Shown in pieces: positions 1-6,864 of a DNA stretch of 7,358 nucleotides (position 1 is the first letter of the stretch; each line of letters starts with the position of its first letter). The notes beneath the pieces were generated by a model. The model made no database searches. It was not told the origin of the DNA and saw nothing but the letters and a program-made list of their open reading frames with translations. This stretch comes from Planctomycetales bacterium (GTDB taxonomy: Bacteria; Planctomycetota; Phycisphaerae; SM23-33), in NCBI GenBank assembly GCA_030642005.1, contig DAOWOP010000135.1, positions 1 through 7,358 on the forward strand. The letters are read 5' to 3'. A program made the position numbers and the translations under genes.

Positions 1-2233
1 CGGTCTTTTTAAACTCCTCGCCGATGCCGCCAAGGTCTTTGTGATTGGGCGTGCAGATCAACGTATCGGCCGCCGCCAGCAGCCTTGCCCGCGAGCCGGC
101 GGCCATACTGATCAGGCGCGAGGCGGTAACGCTGACAGCCGGTTTGCCGTCCCTGGCCCGGCGGACAGCCAAGGCCTTCCCGACGACTTCCAAGAGCGTC
201 TTCTCGTCCCATCCGTGCCCGCAGTATAGCGCGTAATCGGCCAGTTTGCTCTTGCCCGCCAGGTCGCTGCATAACCTGACTGTATCGCGGGTCTTGTTGG
301 CGTACAGGGCGGTCCCCGCCCGAACCCGCTGATGGTTCAACGTCCAGTACACAGCGCCCAGATTGACCAGCATTTTGCCCGGCCGATCCGGACGCGGATA
401 GTTCCGCAAATTATGCGACATCGGAGTCGGCGATAGTTCCAGTTTTTGCGACATTGACGGGCCGTTGATCATCACAGAATTAAATCCGGCGTCGTACAGC
501 CTGGTGAGTATGTTCCTGGTCGCCTTTTTCCGGCGCCGGACGGGCAGGATGTTTTTCAGCGAACGATATACCCCAAAGCAATCCCCTGTGCTCATAACGG
601 CGAAGGTCCGCTTCCGGTCGGGCCTGCCCATGCCGATGTTGACAACCTCAAGTTCCACGGGAATTTTCGCATCCGTCCGGTCGAGAGTAACGCGGATGGT
701 TCCTTTGTAATTGCCGGTGCGTGTCCGCTCATGCACTTTTACCCGCAGGACGAACCAGTACACGCCGCCGGCGCGAACATTGCGGAAATTCCGCGCCGGA
801 AGGAACGGCTGGTAGTTCACGCAGGCGTCTGTAACCACCGGCATCGTATCGAGGGCGTAGAGTCCCATACCGGCCTTTGAGATGGAACCCTTTCCGGGAT
901 CTCGCAGGGCGTCGATGCGGGCATGGAATAGTTTGCCGTCTTTGCACGGCACCGCAGCCAGCGCCGCTGTCGTCGCGGAACCGGCGGCGACCGTCAGTTT
1001 GAGAACACCGGCGCGATGTTCGGCCTTGGGGAGATGTGTGCGGCTGAACCACTCGTCGCGAGGCGGACAGAAAACGATGGAACCGGCTCTTGTCTCATCT
1101 TCCGTCGGCGTTACGTCGCAGCGGAGATGATGCTGGGTGGCCAGGACGAATTGCCTGCGGTAACGCTGGAGGTCCTGCTCCAGTTGCTTGACGTAGGCGC
1201 GGGTCGCATTTTGCGCTTTGCGAGGCGCGATGATAAGCGCCGCCAACTGGCAATTAACCATTTCGAGCCGATTCTCCTCCGCCTTCAGTGAGAATTCGAC
1301 CCCTGATACAACCGCCGGGGTGAAGGACTTGTCGAACCATTCAGCCGTCCAAGGCTCGTTTTTACCACGGAGCAGTCCTTCCGGCGAGAGCATCCGCGAG
1401 GGCGAGAACCGGCGGCGAAGGACGGACTTGCGGTTAATCCCGGCGGTGTACTCCACGGGAGACGAGTAGTAATAACCGTAGTGGGTCAGCCACGCCCACG
1501 CCACGCCTCGCCCTTCGCTTCGCAGAGTGATGGTCTCCAGTTGCTTGTGTCCCATCCCTCTGCCGGAAAAATCGCCCAGCAGCGGATCGGGATAGCGGTT
1601 TGCATAGGATCTGATTTCGTGGTTTCCGCTCCAGGCGATGACCGTGCCTTCAGCGCCGGCCGGGGCGAACCCCGGCCAGAGCACCTGGTTGGGCGGTCCG
1701 AAATCAAGCAGTATCACCCCCGCCGGCGGCTCGGCCGGAGTAACCAGCCGGACGTTATCAATAATGATCGGATGGCGGCCGGAATTGTGCAACTCGAGGA
1801 TAACAGGCTTCCTGGGCCAGGCGCCGCGGTACGTCCGGCACGCCAGCCCAAGCGGAACAGCCAGCGTATCCCTGCCCGGCGAGATATATCCCTGACGAGA
1901 AAGAACGTCCCTGACCGACACCCGAAGCGAGGCCGTTACCGGCTGGACCTCGAACGTGTCGATCTTCAGCCACCCGACCTTGCTTATAGCCCCGGCGGGA
2001 ATTGGGATCGTAACTTTTGCATCGGCCGACAACTCCAGAGCGCCGGCGCCCTCAGTTACGGCGTCGGCATTCTTGACCAGGGCAACTTTGCCCGACGTCT
2101 TCAGGTCTTCGGCCTTCTCGAAGCCTTCGATAAGCACCTCAGCCGCCGAGACCGGCAGAGCAGTCGCAGCCACCGGAAAAACCAGTAAAAGGAAAATCAG
2201 CACGCTCGAAGAAGATGTCTTTCCAATATCCAC
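1..2233 (-). CDS. Large exported glycoside-hydrolase-like protein, C terminus outside window
   Basis: The minus strand is open without a stop for 744 codons from a GTG at 2233 to the left edge; I translated every codon. The GTG is preceded by GAGG at a 6-nt spacing, and an in-frame TGA lies 13 codons upstream, with no ATG between. Residues 1-31 form a signal peptide: Lys5, a hydrophobic core at about 11-26, and a likely cleavage near PVSA/AEV. A beta-rich region follows, then LLDFGPPNQVLWPGF (about 175-189), resembling the FDFG...PGF opening of galactose-binding-like domains in polysaccharide-degrading enzymes. Residues 335-365 look helical (YVKQLEQDLQRYRRQF). TGNYKGTIRV (506-515) matches the GxYxGxI strand of Ig-like domains that precede TIM barrels. 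LYDAGFNSVMINGP (579-592) looks like the first barrel strand and helix, and a later strand carries LYCGHGWDE (669-677). The role is probably binding or cleaving a glycan outside the cytoplasm; this is inferred from architecture. Catalytic residues cannot be assigned because the barrel is incomplete. Confidence 0.85.
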   Translation of the reverse strand, partial: MDIGKTSSSSVLIFLLLVFPVAATALPVSAAEVLIEGFEKAEDLKTSGKVALVKNADAVTEGAGALELSADAKVTIPIPAGAISKVGWLKIDTFEVQPVTASLRVSVRDVLSRQGYISPGRDTLAVPLGLACRTYRGAWPRKPVILELHNSGRHPIIIDNVRLVTPAEPPAGVILLDFGPPNQVLWPGFAPAGAEGTVIAWSGNHEIRSYANRYPDPLLGDFSGRGMGHKQLETITLRSEGRGVAWAWLTHYGYYYSSPVEYTAGINRKSVLRRRFSPSRMLSPEGLLRGKNEPWTAEWFDKSFTPAVVSGVEFSLKAEENRLEMVNCQLAALIIAPRKAQNATRAYVKQLEQDLQRYRRQFVLATQHHLRCDVTPTEDETRAGSIVFCPPRDEWFSRTHLPKAEHRAGVLKLTVAAGSATTAALAAVPCKDGKLFHARIDALRDPGKGSISKAGMGLYALDTMPVVTDACVNYQPFLPARNFRNVRAGGVYWFVLRVKVHERTRTGNYKGTIRVTLDRTDAKIPVELEVVNIGMGRPDRKRTFAVMSTGDCFGVYRSLKNILPVRRRKKATRNILTRLYDAGFNSVMINGPSMSQKLELSPTPMSHNLRNYPRPDRPGKMLVNLGAVYWTLNHQRVRAGTALYANKTRDTVRLCSDLAGKSKLADYALYCGHGWDEKTLLEVVGKALAVRRARDGKPAVSVTASRLISMAAGSRARLLAAADTLICTPNHKDLGGIGEEFKKT

Positions 2234-2239
2234 ATTGCA

Positions 2240-2243
2240 CCTC
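2240..2243 (-). promoter_or_regulatory. Shine-Dalgarno for the exported hydrolase-like gene
   Basis: GAGG on the minus strand lies 6 nt before the GTG at 2233. It decides the start, because no ATG exists between that GTG and the in-frame TGA upstream. Confidence 0.6.
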
Positions 2244-2283
2244 GCTACCAGCGTTCGGCTTTTCGGCGTTCATCCATGGTATT

Positions 2284-2312
2284 AAAATATCACGAAAAAG
2301 ATTGAGGCTCAA
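2284..2312 (-). promoter_or_regulatory. Leftward promoter candidate with extended -10
   Basis: On the minus strand, TTGAGC (2312-2307) is followed after exactly 17 bp by TATTTT (2289-2284). A TG dinucleotide sits one base before the -10 (TGATATTTT), which is the extended -10 arrangement. Each hexamer matches four of six sigma-70 consensus bases. Transcription would start near 2277 and give a leader of about 44 nt before the GTG at 2233. This is read by eye and has no experimental support. Confidence 0.45.
2302..2312. promoter_or_regulatory. 11-bp palindrome, possible operator
   Basis: TTGAGGCTCAA is a perfect inverted repeat with 5-bp arms around one central base. It lies in the divergent intergenic region, overlaps the leftward -35 hexamer, and sits 15 bp before the rightward TATAAT. 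A regulator bound here could affect both genes. The arms are short enough to occur by chance in a region this size, so this is only a candidate. Confidence 0.25.
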
Positions 2313-2327
2313 GAGATGCTTTGGTCG

Positions 2328-2333
2328 TATAAT
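2328..2333 (+). promoter_or_regulatory. Rightward -10 element candidate (TATAAT)
   Basis: A perfect TATAAT lies 16 bp before the ATG at 2350. The nearest -35-like hexamer, TTGAGG at 2302-2307, is 20 bp upstream, longer than the usual 16-18 bp. A start about 7 nt downstream of the -10 would leave a leader of only about 10 nt, with the ribosome binding site at its very 5' end. An alternative -10, TAAAAT at 2283-2288, would give a more normal leader but has no clear -35. Confidence 0.35.
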
Positions 2334-2338
2334 AGAGC

Positions 2339-2343
2339 AGGAG
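2339..2343 (+). promoter_or_regulatory. Shine-Dalgarno that fixes the start of the TPR protein
   Basis: AGGAG lies 6 nt before the ATG at 2350. This favours that start over an in-frame upstream ATG at 2215, which would place 45 non-signal-like residues before the signal peptide and overlap the start of the leftward gene. Confidence 0.75.
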
Positions 2344-2349
2344 AATGGT

Positions 2350-3528
2350 ATGGTAACTGCATGGAAGAGACTGTGCCTTGCAGGGACAGTCGCGCTGGTG
2401 CTCTGGCCCGTCGCAGCCTTTGCCCAGGCCCGAAGCCGGCACAGATGGAAAACGCCTGGCGTCAGCGGCCTCAGTACCGTCGGGGGCGGTTTTTCAACCT
2501 ATTCCTCCAGCGTGAGCGGCCTCAAGCAGCCAAGTGCTGGCGGGTCCGAAGGCATCCTGACAAGTTCCCTCGTAAGCAATTATAATCTCCGTCGCAGCGC
2601 TGCCGGGGCCGGAGCGGGCACACTTGGGACCAGCCTGCCCAAACTCGCCGGCCTGAAGGGGCGAACTTACGGCGGCACAAAGATTGCCTTGCCTGTAGTA
2701 ACGGGCGATCCGGGCCGACCTAGAGGCTCCCTCGCCGGCGCCGGATACATCGCAACAACCTCCGACACCCAGCCCGGCCTGTCATCCAAAATGGGACGCA
2801 CCACTACCACCACGAGCACCACGAAGCCCAAAAAAACCAAGCCGATTGCCTCATTTGTGCCGGACGAACCAAGCCGGTATCAAAAACACATGCAGCAGGG
2901 CGAGCAGGCCTTCCGGGCGGAGCGATACGTGGAGGCCGCGGACGCCTTCGACGTCGCTATCGCCATGGGGCGATATCTACCGGAAAGCCACCTCAGCCTG
3001 GTTCACACATATTTCGCCATGGGGCGTTACTACTCGGCTGCGTATCACCTGCGTCGGACCTTGAAGCATTTCCCGGAACTGCCCCTGGTGTCTTTGCGTG
3101 TCCGCCTGTTCTATGAGCGGACTGAAACGTTCGTCGGTCAGATGGGTAAATTGCAACAGGAGGCCAGGAAGCCTTACGCCGAGGCGGACCTGTCTTTGCT
3201 GCTGGCTTATTTCCGGTATTTCGACGGCGACGAGGCCGACGCTGCAAAGGTGCTCCGGCGGGCATGGGACGCCGGCAAGGACGATCGCGCGACAAGAGAA
3301 GCCGTTGAAACCTTCTGGAACGGCATGGTCGCAGCCGGTAAGGTAGAGGGCGCTCTGCCGGGCGCCACGAAACCGGCCCGTCCCGCCCCAACCGGTCGGG
3401 ACCGTCCGGCAGGCGGTAAGGAGGCGGCGGTACGCCGGGAACCGACTACCGCTCCGGCCGACCGCAGCGCCGTCAATCAGGCGCCGGAAAAAAAGAACAC
3501 ACAGAAAAAAGGGCAGGATAAAAAATGA
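2350..3528 (+). CDS. Exported TPR-like repeat protein of unknown function
   Basis: The product is 392 aa. Residues 1-26 are a clear signal peptide: Lys6 and Arg7, a hydrophobic core at about 8-24, and a likely cleavage after AFA (25). Residues 27-150 are rich in Gly, Ser, Ala and Thr and look disordered. A Thr run (TTTTTSTT, 151-158) and a Lys/Pro stretch lead into a helical part. Residues 177-244 form two TPR-like units, including GEQAFRAERYVEAADAFDVA and YFAMGRYYSAAYHLRRTLKH. A weaker third unit lies at about 277-310 (LLLAYFRYFDGDEADAAKVL). The tail from about 335 is rich in Pro, Ala, Arg and Lys and ends in KKGQDKK. TPR domains usually mediate protein contacts, so a scaffold role in the envelope is plausible; no enzymatic motif is visible. 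The gene stands alone: it diverges from the upstream gene and lies 178 bp from the next. The start is supported by AGGAG at a 6-nt spacing. Confidence 0.85.
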   Translation: MVTAWKRLCLAGTVALVLWPVAAFAQARSRHRWKTPGVSGLSTVGGGFSTYSSSVSGLKQPSAGGSEGILTSSLVSNYNLRRSAAGAGAGTLGTSLPKLAGLKGRTYGGTKIALPVVTGDPGRPRGSLAGAGYIATTSDTQPGLSSKMGRTTTTTSTTKPKKTKPIASFVPDEPSRYQKHMQQGEQAFRAERYVEAADAFDVAIAMGRYLPESHLSLVHTYFAMGRYYSAAYHLRRTLKHFPELPLVSLRVRLFYERTETFVGQMGKLQQEARKPYAEADLSLLLAYFRYFDGDEADAAKVLRRAWDAGKDDRATREAVETFWNGMVAAGKVEGALPGATKPARPAPTGRDRPAGGKEAAVRREPTTAPADRSAVNQAPEKKNTQKKGQDKK

Positions 3529-3706
3529 TCCGCCGTCAGATTGCGGCGAAGATATTCCAATCCACCGGCGCGAATCGTTATTCGGATGCCGAGAAAAACC
3601 CTGAAAGATACTGAAAAGCAGTGCGTTACACTATTAAAGGCTGCCTCTTGGCGGCCCGATAAGTCTAATTGCGATAAGGATATAGGTCTGTTCACAGTGC
3701 CCGGGC
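3529..3706. other. Intergenic gap with weak hairpins, no clear terminator
   Basis: No gene is visible in this gap. CGCCG (3531-3535) and CGGCG (3544-3548) can pair around an 8-nt loop just after the stop codon. GGCTGCC (3639-3645) and GGCGGCC (3650-3656) can form a 7-bp stem with one G-U pair and a TCTT loop. Neither is followed by a T run, so neither looks like an intrinsic terminator. A promoter for the downstream sugar genes is expected here, but no convincing -35/-10 pair was found. TATTAA at 3632-3637 is the best -10-like hexamer, with a poor -35. Confidence 0.4.
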
Positions 3707-5710
3707 ATGAGTGATGGGATTTCAAAACCAGAAGCCGACAGACCGCGCGGCGGGTTCCTCGCCCGCTGTGCCGGCATGGCAGTTCGCCACCACCTGGCCT
3801 TCAACCTCCTGACCCATAATATCCTGTTCGCCCTGGCGCTGCTGCTGGCGTATCTGGTCTGGTTTGAGGCGGCCTACCGACAAGCGGACCTGAGCAACTG
3901 GTTCGTAAGACTGTATCTGATGCAGCTGCCGTTCGTTCTTATAGTCAAGTCCATTATCTTCCATTGGATGAAACTGTTCAGGGGGTGGTGGCGGTACGCG
4001 GGTATCCGCGACGTGGTTAACATTCTCATAGCCAGTTGGTTGTTCCTGCTGGTGGCCTATGTAACGGTCGGGGTGTTCTTTTGGCTTCCCAGGCAACTTG
4101 GCAAGGAGCCTATCCTCAAGACTTACAGCCAGGGGGTGATGTTATTGGACTTTCTGGCGACGGTTTTTCTGGTCTGCACCGCCAGGCTGGGAGTGAGGTT
4201 CTATCGCGAGGAGTTGCGACCGGCCTCGGCCGACGGCGTCCGGCGAGTCCTTATCATCGGCGCCGGCAACGCCGCCGAAGCACTGCTGCGGGAAATTCAC
4301 CGGATGAGAACGGAACGCTACCGCGTCGTCGGGCTGGTCGATGACGACCCGACAAAAAAAGGCATATTCATCCACGGCGTGCCGGTCCTGGGCGCAGTCG
4401 CCGACATAAAGCGGATTTGCGAAGAAGAAGAAAATATCGACGAGATTCTCATCGCTGTTCCCTCGGCTACGCAGAAAGAGTTGCGGCGGATTATCAAGAC
4501 CTGCCAGGGAACGAAACTGAAATTCCAGACACTCCCGTCAATGGACGCGCTTATCGACGGGCGATTCATCGTCAGCCAGTTCCGCAAGGTCCAGATCGAC
4601 GATCTGCTCGGGCGGGAGGCGGTCAAACTGGATACCGACGCGGTGGCAAAATTCATCAACGGTCGCAGGGTACTCGTTACCGGCGCAGGCGGGAGCATCG
4701 GTTCGGAAATGTGCCGGCAAATCTGCCTGTTCGCTCCAGCCAAACTCATACTGCTGGAACAGGCGGAAAACGGCCTGTTCGACATCACGAGTGAACTGCG
4801 GCGGGACTTCCCGGACACCAACATCGCACCGATTATCTGCGACATCTATGATCGGACGCGGGTAATGAACATGTTTGAGTCCGAGCGGCCTGATGTCATC
4901 GTCCACGCCGCCGCTCACAAGCACGTCCCGCTGATGGAAACCAACCCGTGCGAGGCCGTCAAAAACAACATCTTCGGCACCAAAAACGTCGCCGACGCCG
5001 CCTGTGAGTTCGGCGCGAGCGAATTCGTCCAGATATCGACCGACAAGGCAGTCAATCCATCATCAATAATGGGCGCGACCAAGCGTGTAGCCGAGATTTA
5101 CACACAGTCGCTCAACGGGCACGCCGGCTGCCCAACGCAGTTCAAGTCCGTGCGGTTCGGGAACGTGCTGGGGTCATCCGGCTCGGTCGTGCCGACCTTC
5201 GAACGCCAGATCCGCCGGGGCGGGCCTGTTACCGTAACTCACCCGGAGATGACGCGGTACTTTATGACCATCCCGGAGGCATCGCAACTGGTCCTCCAGG
5301 CCGCCGCCACCGGCGCAGGCGGAGAGATATTCCTGCTGGATATGGGCGAACCGGTAAAAATCGTCGATCTTGCCCGCGATATGATAACGCTCAGCGGAAT
5401 GAAAGTCGGCGAGGACATCGACATCGTCTTTTCCGGCGTCCGACCCGGCGAAAAACTCTTCGAGGAACTCCGCACCGCCGGCGAAGACATCGTCCCCACC
5501 GTCCACCCGAAAGTCAAAACCTGGAAACACCGAATCGTCGAATGGGAACGCATCCAGCAGGTCCTGGATGAACTCCAGGTGCTGGTGAACTGCTCCGACC
5601 GAGGTAAAATCATCGCCGTCCTGAAGCGACTCGTACCGGAATACGACCCGCAAAATCCGCCTTCGGGCCAAGCCCGCGGACTGCGTTCCGTGGGTGTTAC
5701 GCAAAAGTAA
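3707..5710 (+). CDS. Membrane-bound UDP-GlcNAc 4,6-dehydratase-like protein (WbpM/PglF/CapD type)
   Basis: The 667-aa length matches large membrane dehydratases of this family. Four hydrophobic segments lie at about 33-53, 68-86, 102-126 and 142-162, with the family-typical FRGWWRYAGI (91-100) between the second and third. A first Rossmann-like domain begins VLIIGAGNAAEALL (181-194). The catalytic short-chain dehydrogenase domain starts with the NAD-binding motif TGAGGSIG (325-332), followed by HAAAHKHVPLMETNP (400-414), STDKAVNPSS (444-453) and IMGATK (454-459). Met455 and Lys459 replace the usual YxxxK pair, as known for WbpM and PglF. The family oxidises C4 and removes the C6 hydroxyl of UDP-GlcNAc, giving a 4-keto-6-deoxy sugar; substrate here is inferred. 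The ATG at 3707 lacks a clear Shine-Dalgarno, and an in-frame TAG at 3683 prevents a longer start. The next Met is residue 24. An aminotransferase follows 22 bp downstream. Confidence 0.93.
   Translation: MSDGISKPEADRPRGGFLARCAGMAVRHHLAFNLLTHNILFALALLLAYLVWFEAAYRQADLSNWFVRLYLMQLPFVLIVKSIIFHWMKLFRGWWRYAGIRDVVNILIASWLFLLVAYVTVGVFFWLPRQLGKEPILKTYSQGVMLLDFLATVFLVCTARLGVRFYREELRPASADGVRRVLIIGAGNAAEALLREIHRMRTERYRVVGLVDDDPTKKGIFIHGVPVLGAVADIKRICEEEENIDEILIAVPSATQKELRRIIKTCQGTKLKFQTLPSMDALIDGRFIVSQFRKVQIDDLLGREAVKLDTDAVAKFINGRRVLVTGAGGSIGSEMCRQICLFAPAKLILLEQAENGLFDITSELRRDFPDTNIAPIICDIYDRTRVMNMFESERPDVIVHAAAHKHVPLMETNPCEAVKNNIFGTKNVADAACEFGASEFVQISTDKAVNPSSIMGATKRVAEIYTQSLNGHAGCPTQFKSVRFGNVLGSSGSVVPTFERQIRRGGPVTVTHPEMTRYFMTIPEASQLVLQAAATGAGGEIFLLDMGEPVKIVDLARDMITLSGMKVGEDIDIVFSGVRPGEKLFEELRTAGEDIVPTVHPKVKTWKHRIVEWERIQQVLDELQVLVNCSDRGKIIAVLKRLVPEYDPQNPPSGQARGLRSVGVTQK
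5664..5694 (+). other. Two mutually exclusive hairpins at the 3' end of the dehydratase gene
   Basis: CGGGC (5664-5668) pairs with GCCCG (5672-5676) around CAA. CCCGCGG (5673-5679) can instead pair with CCGTGGG (5688-5694), a 7-bp stem with one G-U pair and an 8-nt loop. They share bases, so only one can form at a time. What follows is A-rich rather than T-rich, so this is not an intrinsic terminator. A chance product of GC-rich coding sequence is quite possible. Confidence 0.2.
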
Positions 5711-5721
5711 AAAAAATACGT

Positions 5722-5726
5722 AAGGA
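5722..5726 (+). promoter_or_regulatory. Shine-Dalgarno supporting a GTG start
   Basis: AAGGA lies 6 nt before the GTG at 5733, within the 22-bp gap after the dehydratase. It supports GTG as the start of the aminotransferase; the product then begins MSQNNIPLSNPDI, the expected N terminus for the family. Confidence 0.7.
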
Positions 5727-5732
5727 TTATCC

Positions 5733-6860
5733 GTGAGCCAAAACAATATCCCTCTCTCCAACCCCGATATTACCGATTCCGAGCGCCGGGCCGTGGCGAA
5801 TGTCCTCGGTTCCGACCGTTTGAGCATAGGCCCGCACACCGAGGCGTTCGAGGCGGCTGTGGCTGAACGCGCCGGGCGAAAATTCGGCGTCGCCGTCAAT
5901 TCCGGCACCTCCGGCCTGCACCTGTGCGTCAAGGCCCTCGGCATAGGAGAGGCCGACGAGGTAATCACAACACCGTTCTCGTTCGTCGCCACGACCAACT
6001 GCCTCCTGTTCGAGCACGCCAAACCTGTCTTTGTCGATATCGATCCGGAAAGTTACAACCTGGACCCCGCCGCTATCGAAGCCGCTATCACACCCAAAAC
6101 AAAGGCCATCCTGCCGGTCGAGGTCTTCGGTAACATGGCCCACTTCGACGAATACGAACGTATCGCCAAAAAGCACAACCTGCTGATGATTGAGGATTCC
6201 TGCGAGGCGCTCGGCGGGGTTCTGGGCGACAGGCCCGCGGGCAACTTCGGCGAGTGCGGCACGTTCGCGTTCTATCCCAACAAGCAGATCACCACCGGCG
6301 AAGGCGGAATGATCGTTACCGATTCCGAAGAAGTCCGCGACCTGTGCGTCTCGATGCGCAACCAGGGCAGGGCGACCGAGGCCTGGCTATCGCACGCCCG
6401 GCTGGGATACAACTACCGCATGAGCGAAATCACCGCTGCGCTCGGCGAGGCGCAGATGCACCGGCTTGACGAAATCCTCGCCAAGCGCCGCCAAGCCGCC
6501 GAAATGTACAATGCCGCCCTGGCCGACATCGAGCAAATCCACCTCCCGCCAATGACCGAGCGGGAAAACGCGAGTTGGTTCGTCTATGTCATCCGCCTTG
6601 CCGATAAATTTTCACAATCCGACCGCGACGCAATTATCGCGCATTTGCGGGATAACGGCATCGGATGCAGTAATTATTTCGTGCCGATCCACACCCAGCC
6701 GTATATTATGAATATGCTGAACACGAAAGCGGGCGATTTCCCCATAACCGAGCGCATCGCCGCCCGCACCATCGCCCTGCCGTTCTTTGCGAACCTGATG
6801 GATGAGCAAGTCGCCAGCGTCAAAACTGAATTGATAAACGCATTGCCGGGTAGAGGCTGA
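5733..6860 (+). CDS. DegT/DnrJ/EryC1/StrS-family sugar aminotransferase
   Basis: The 375-aa product is full length for this PLP-dependent, fold type I family. It opens IPLSNPDITDSE (6-17), typical of the family. NSGTSGLHL (56-64) is the cofactor phosphate-binding loop. EDSCEALGG (154-162) carries Asp155, expected to contact the pyridine nitrogen. FYPNKQITTGEGGM (180-193) carries Lys184, expected to form the Schiff base. LGYNYRMSEI (224-233) is the conserved substrate-side segment. The family transfers an amino group, usually from glutamate, to a 4-keto or 3-keto nucleotide sugar in the cytoplasm. Its position 22 bp after a 4,6-dehydratase suggests that it aminates the 4-keto product at C4, as in bacillosamine-type or other 4-amino-4,6-dideoxy sugar pathways. 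The exact sugar cannot be read from sequence. Expression is probably coupled to both neighbours. Confidence 0.93.
   Translation: MSQNNIPLSNPDITDSERRAVANVLGSDRLSIGPHTEAFEAAVAERAGRKFGVAVNSGTSGLHLCVKALGIGEADEVITTPFSFVATTNCLLFEHAKPVFVDIDPESYNLDPAAIEAAITPKTKAILPVEVFGNMAHFDEYERIAKKHNLLMIEDSCEALGGVLGDRPAGNFGECGTFAFYPNKQITTGEGGMIVTDSEEVRDLCVSMRNQGRATEAWLSHARLGYNYRMSEITAALGEAQMHRLDEILAKRRQAAEMYNAALADIEQIHLPPMTERENASWFVYVIRLADKFSQSDRDAIIAHLRDNGIGCSNYFVPIHTQPYIMNMLNTKAGDFPITERIAARTIALPFFANLMDEQVASVKTELINALPGRG
6853..6856 (+). promoter_or_regulatory. Shine-Dalgarno candidate within the end of the preceding gene
   Basis: GAGG lies 8 nt before the ATG at 6865 and inside the last codons of the upstream aminotransferase, consistent with translational coupling. 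Confidence 0.45.
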
Positions 6861-6864
6861 TACC

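Noticed and set aside
1481..2188. Plus-strand open frame of 235 codons
   Set aside because: It lies wholly opposite the long minus-strand gene. Its translation is rich in Arg, Pro, Gln and Asp without domain features, whereas the minus frame has a signal peptide and recognisable motifs.
2215..2349. Upstream in-frame start for the TPR protein
   Set aside because: It would bury the signal peptide behind 45 unrelated residues and overlap the leftward gene start, whereas the ATG at 2350 has AGGAG at a 6-nt spacing.
2800..2840. ACC/ACG-rich stretch as a tandem DNA repeat
   Set aside because: It encodes a short threonine run with mixed codons and no regular repeat unit.
3639..3656. Hairpin as an intrinsic terminator
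   Set aside because: The stem is followed by CGATAAGTC rather than a T run, so it does not fit an intrinsic terminator.
4318..4845. Minus-strand open frame of 175 codons
   Set aside because: It is a Ser-rich shadow of the dehydratase Rossmann domains in a GC-rich gene.
5174..6022. Minus-strand open frame of 282 codons
   Set aside because: It is antisense to both the dehydratase end and the aminotransferase start, which carry family motifs. The frame has no recognisable domain.
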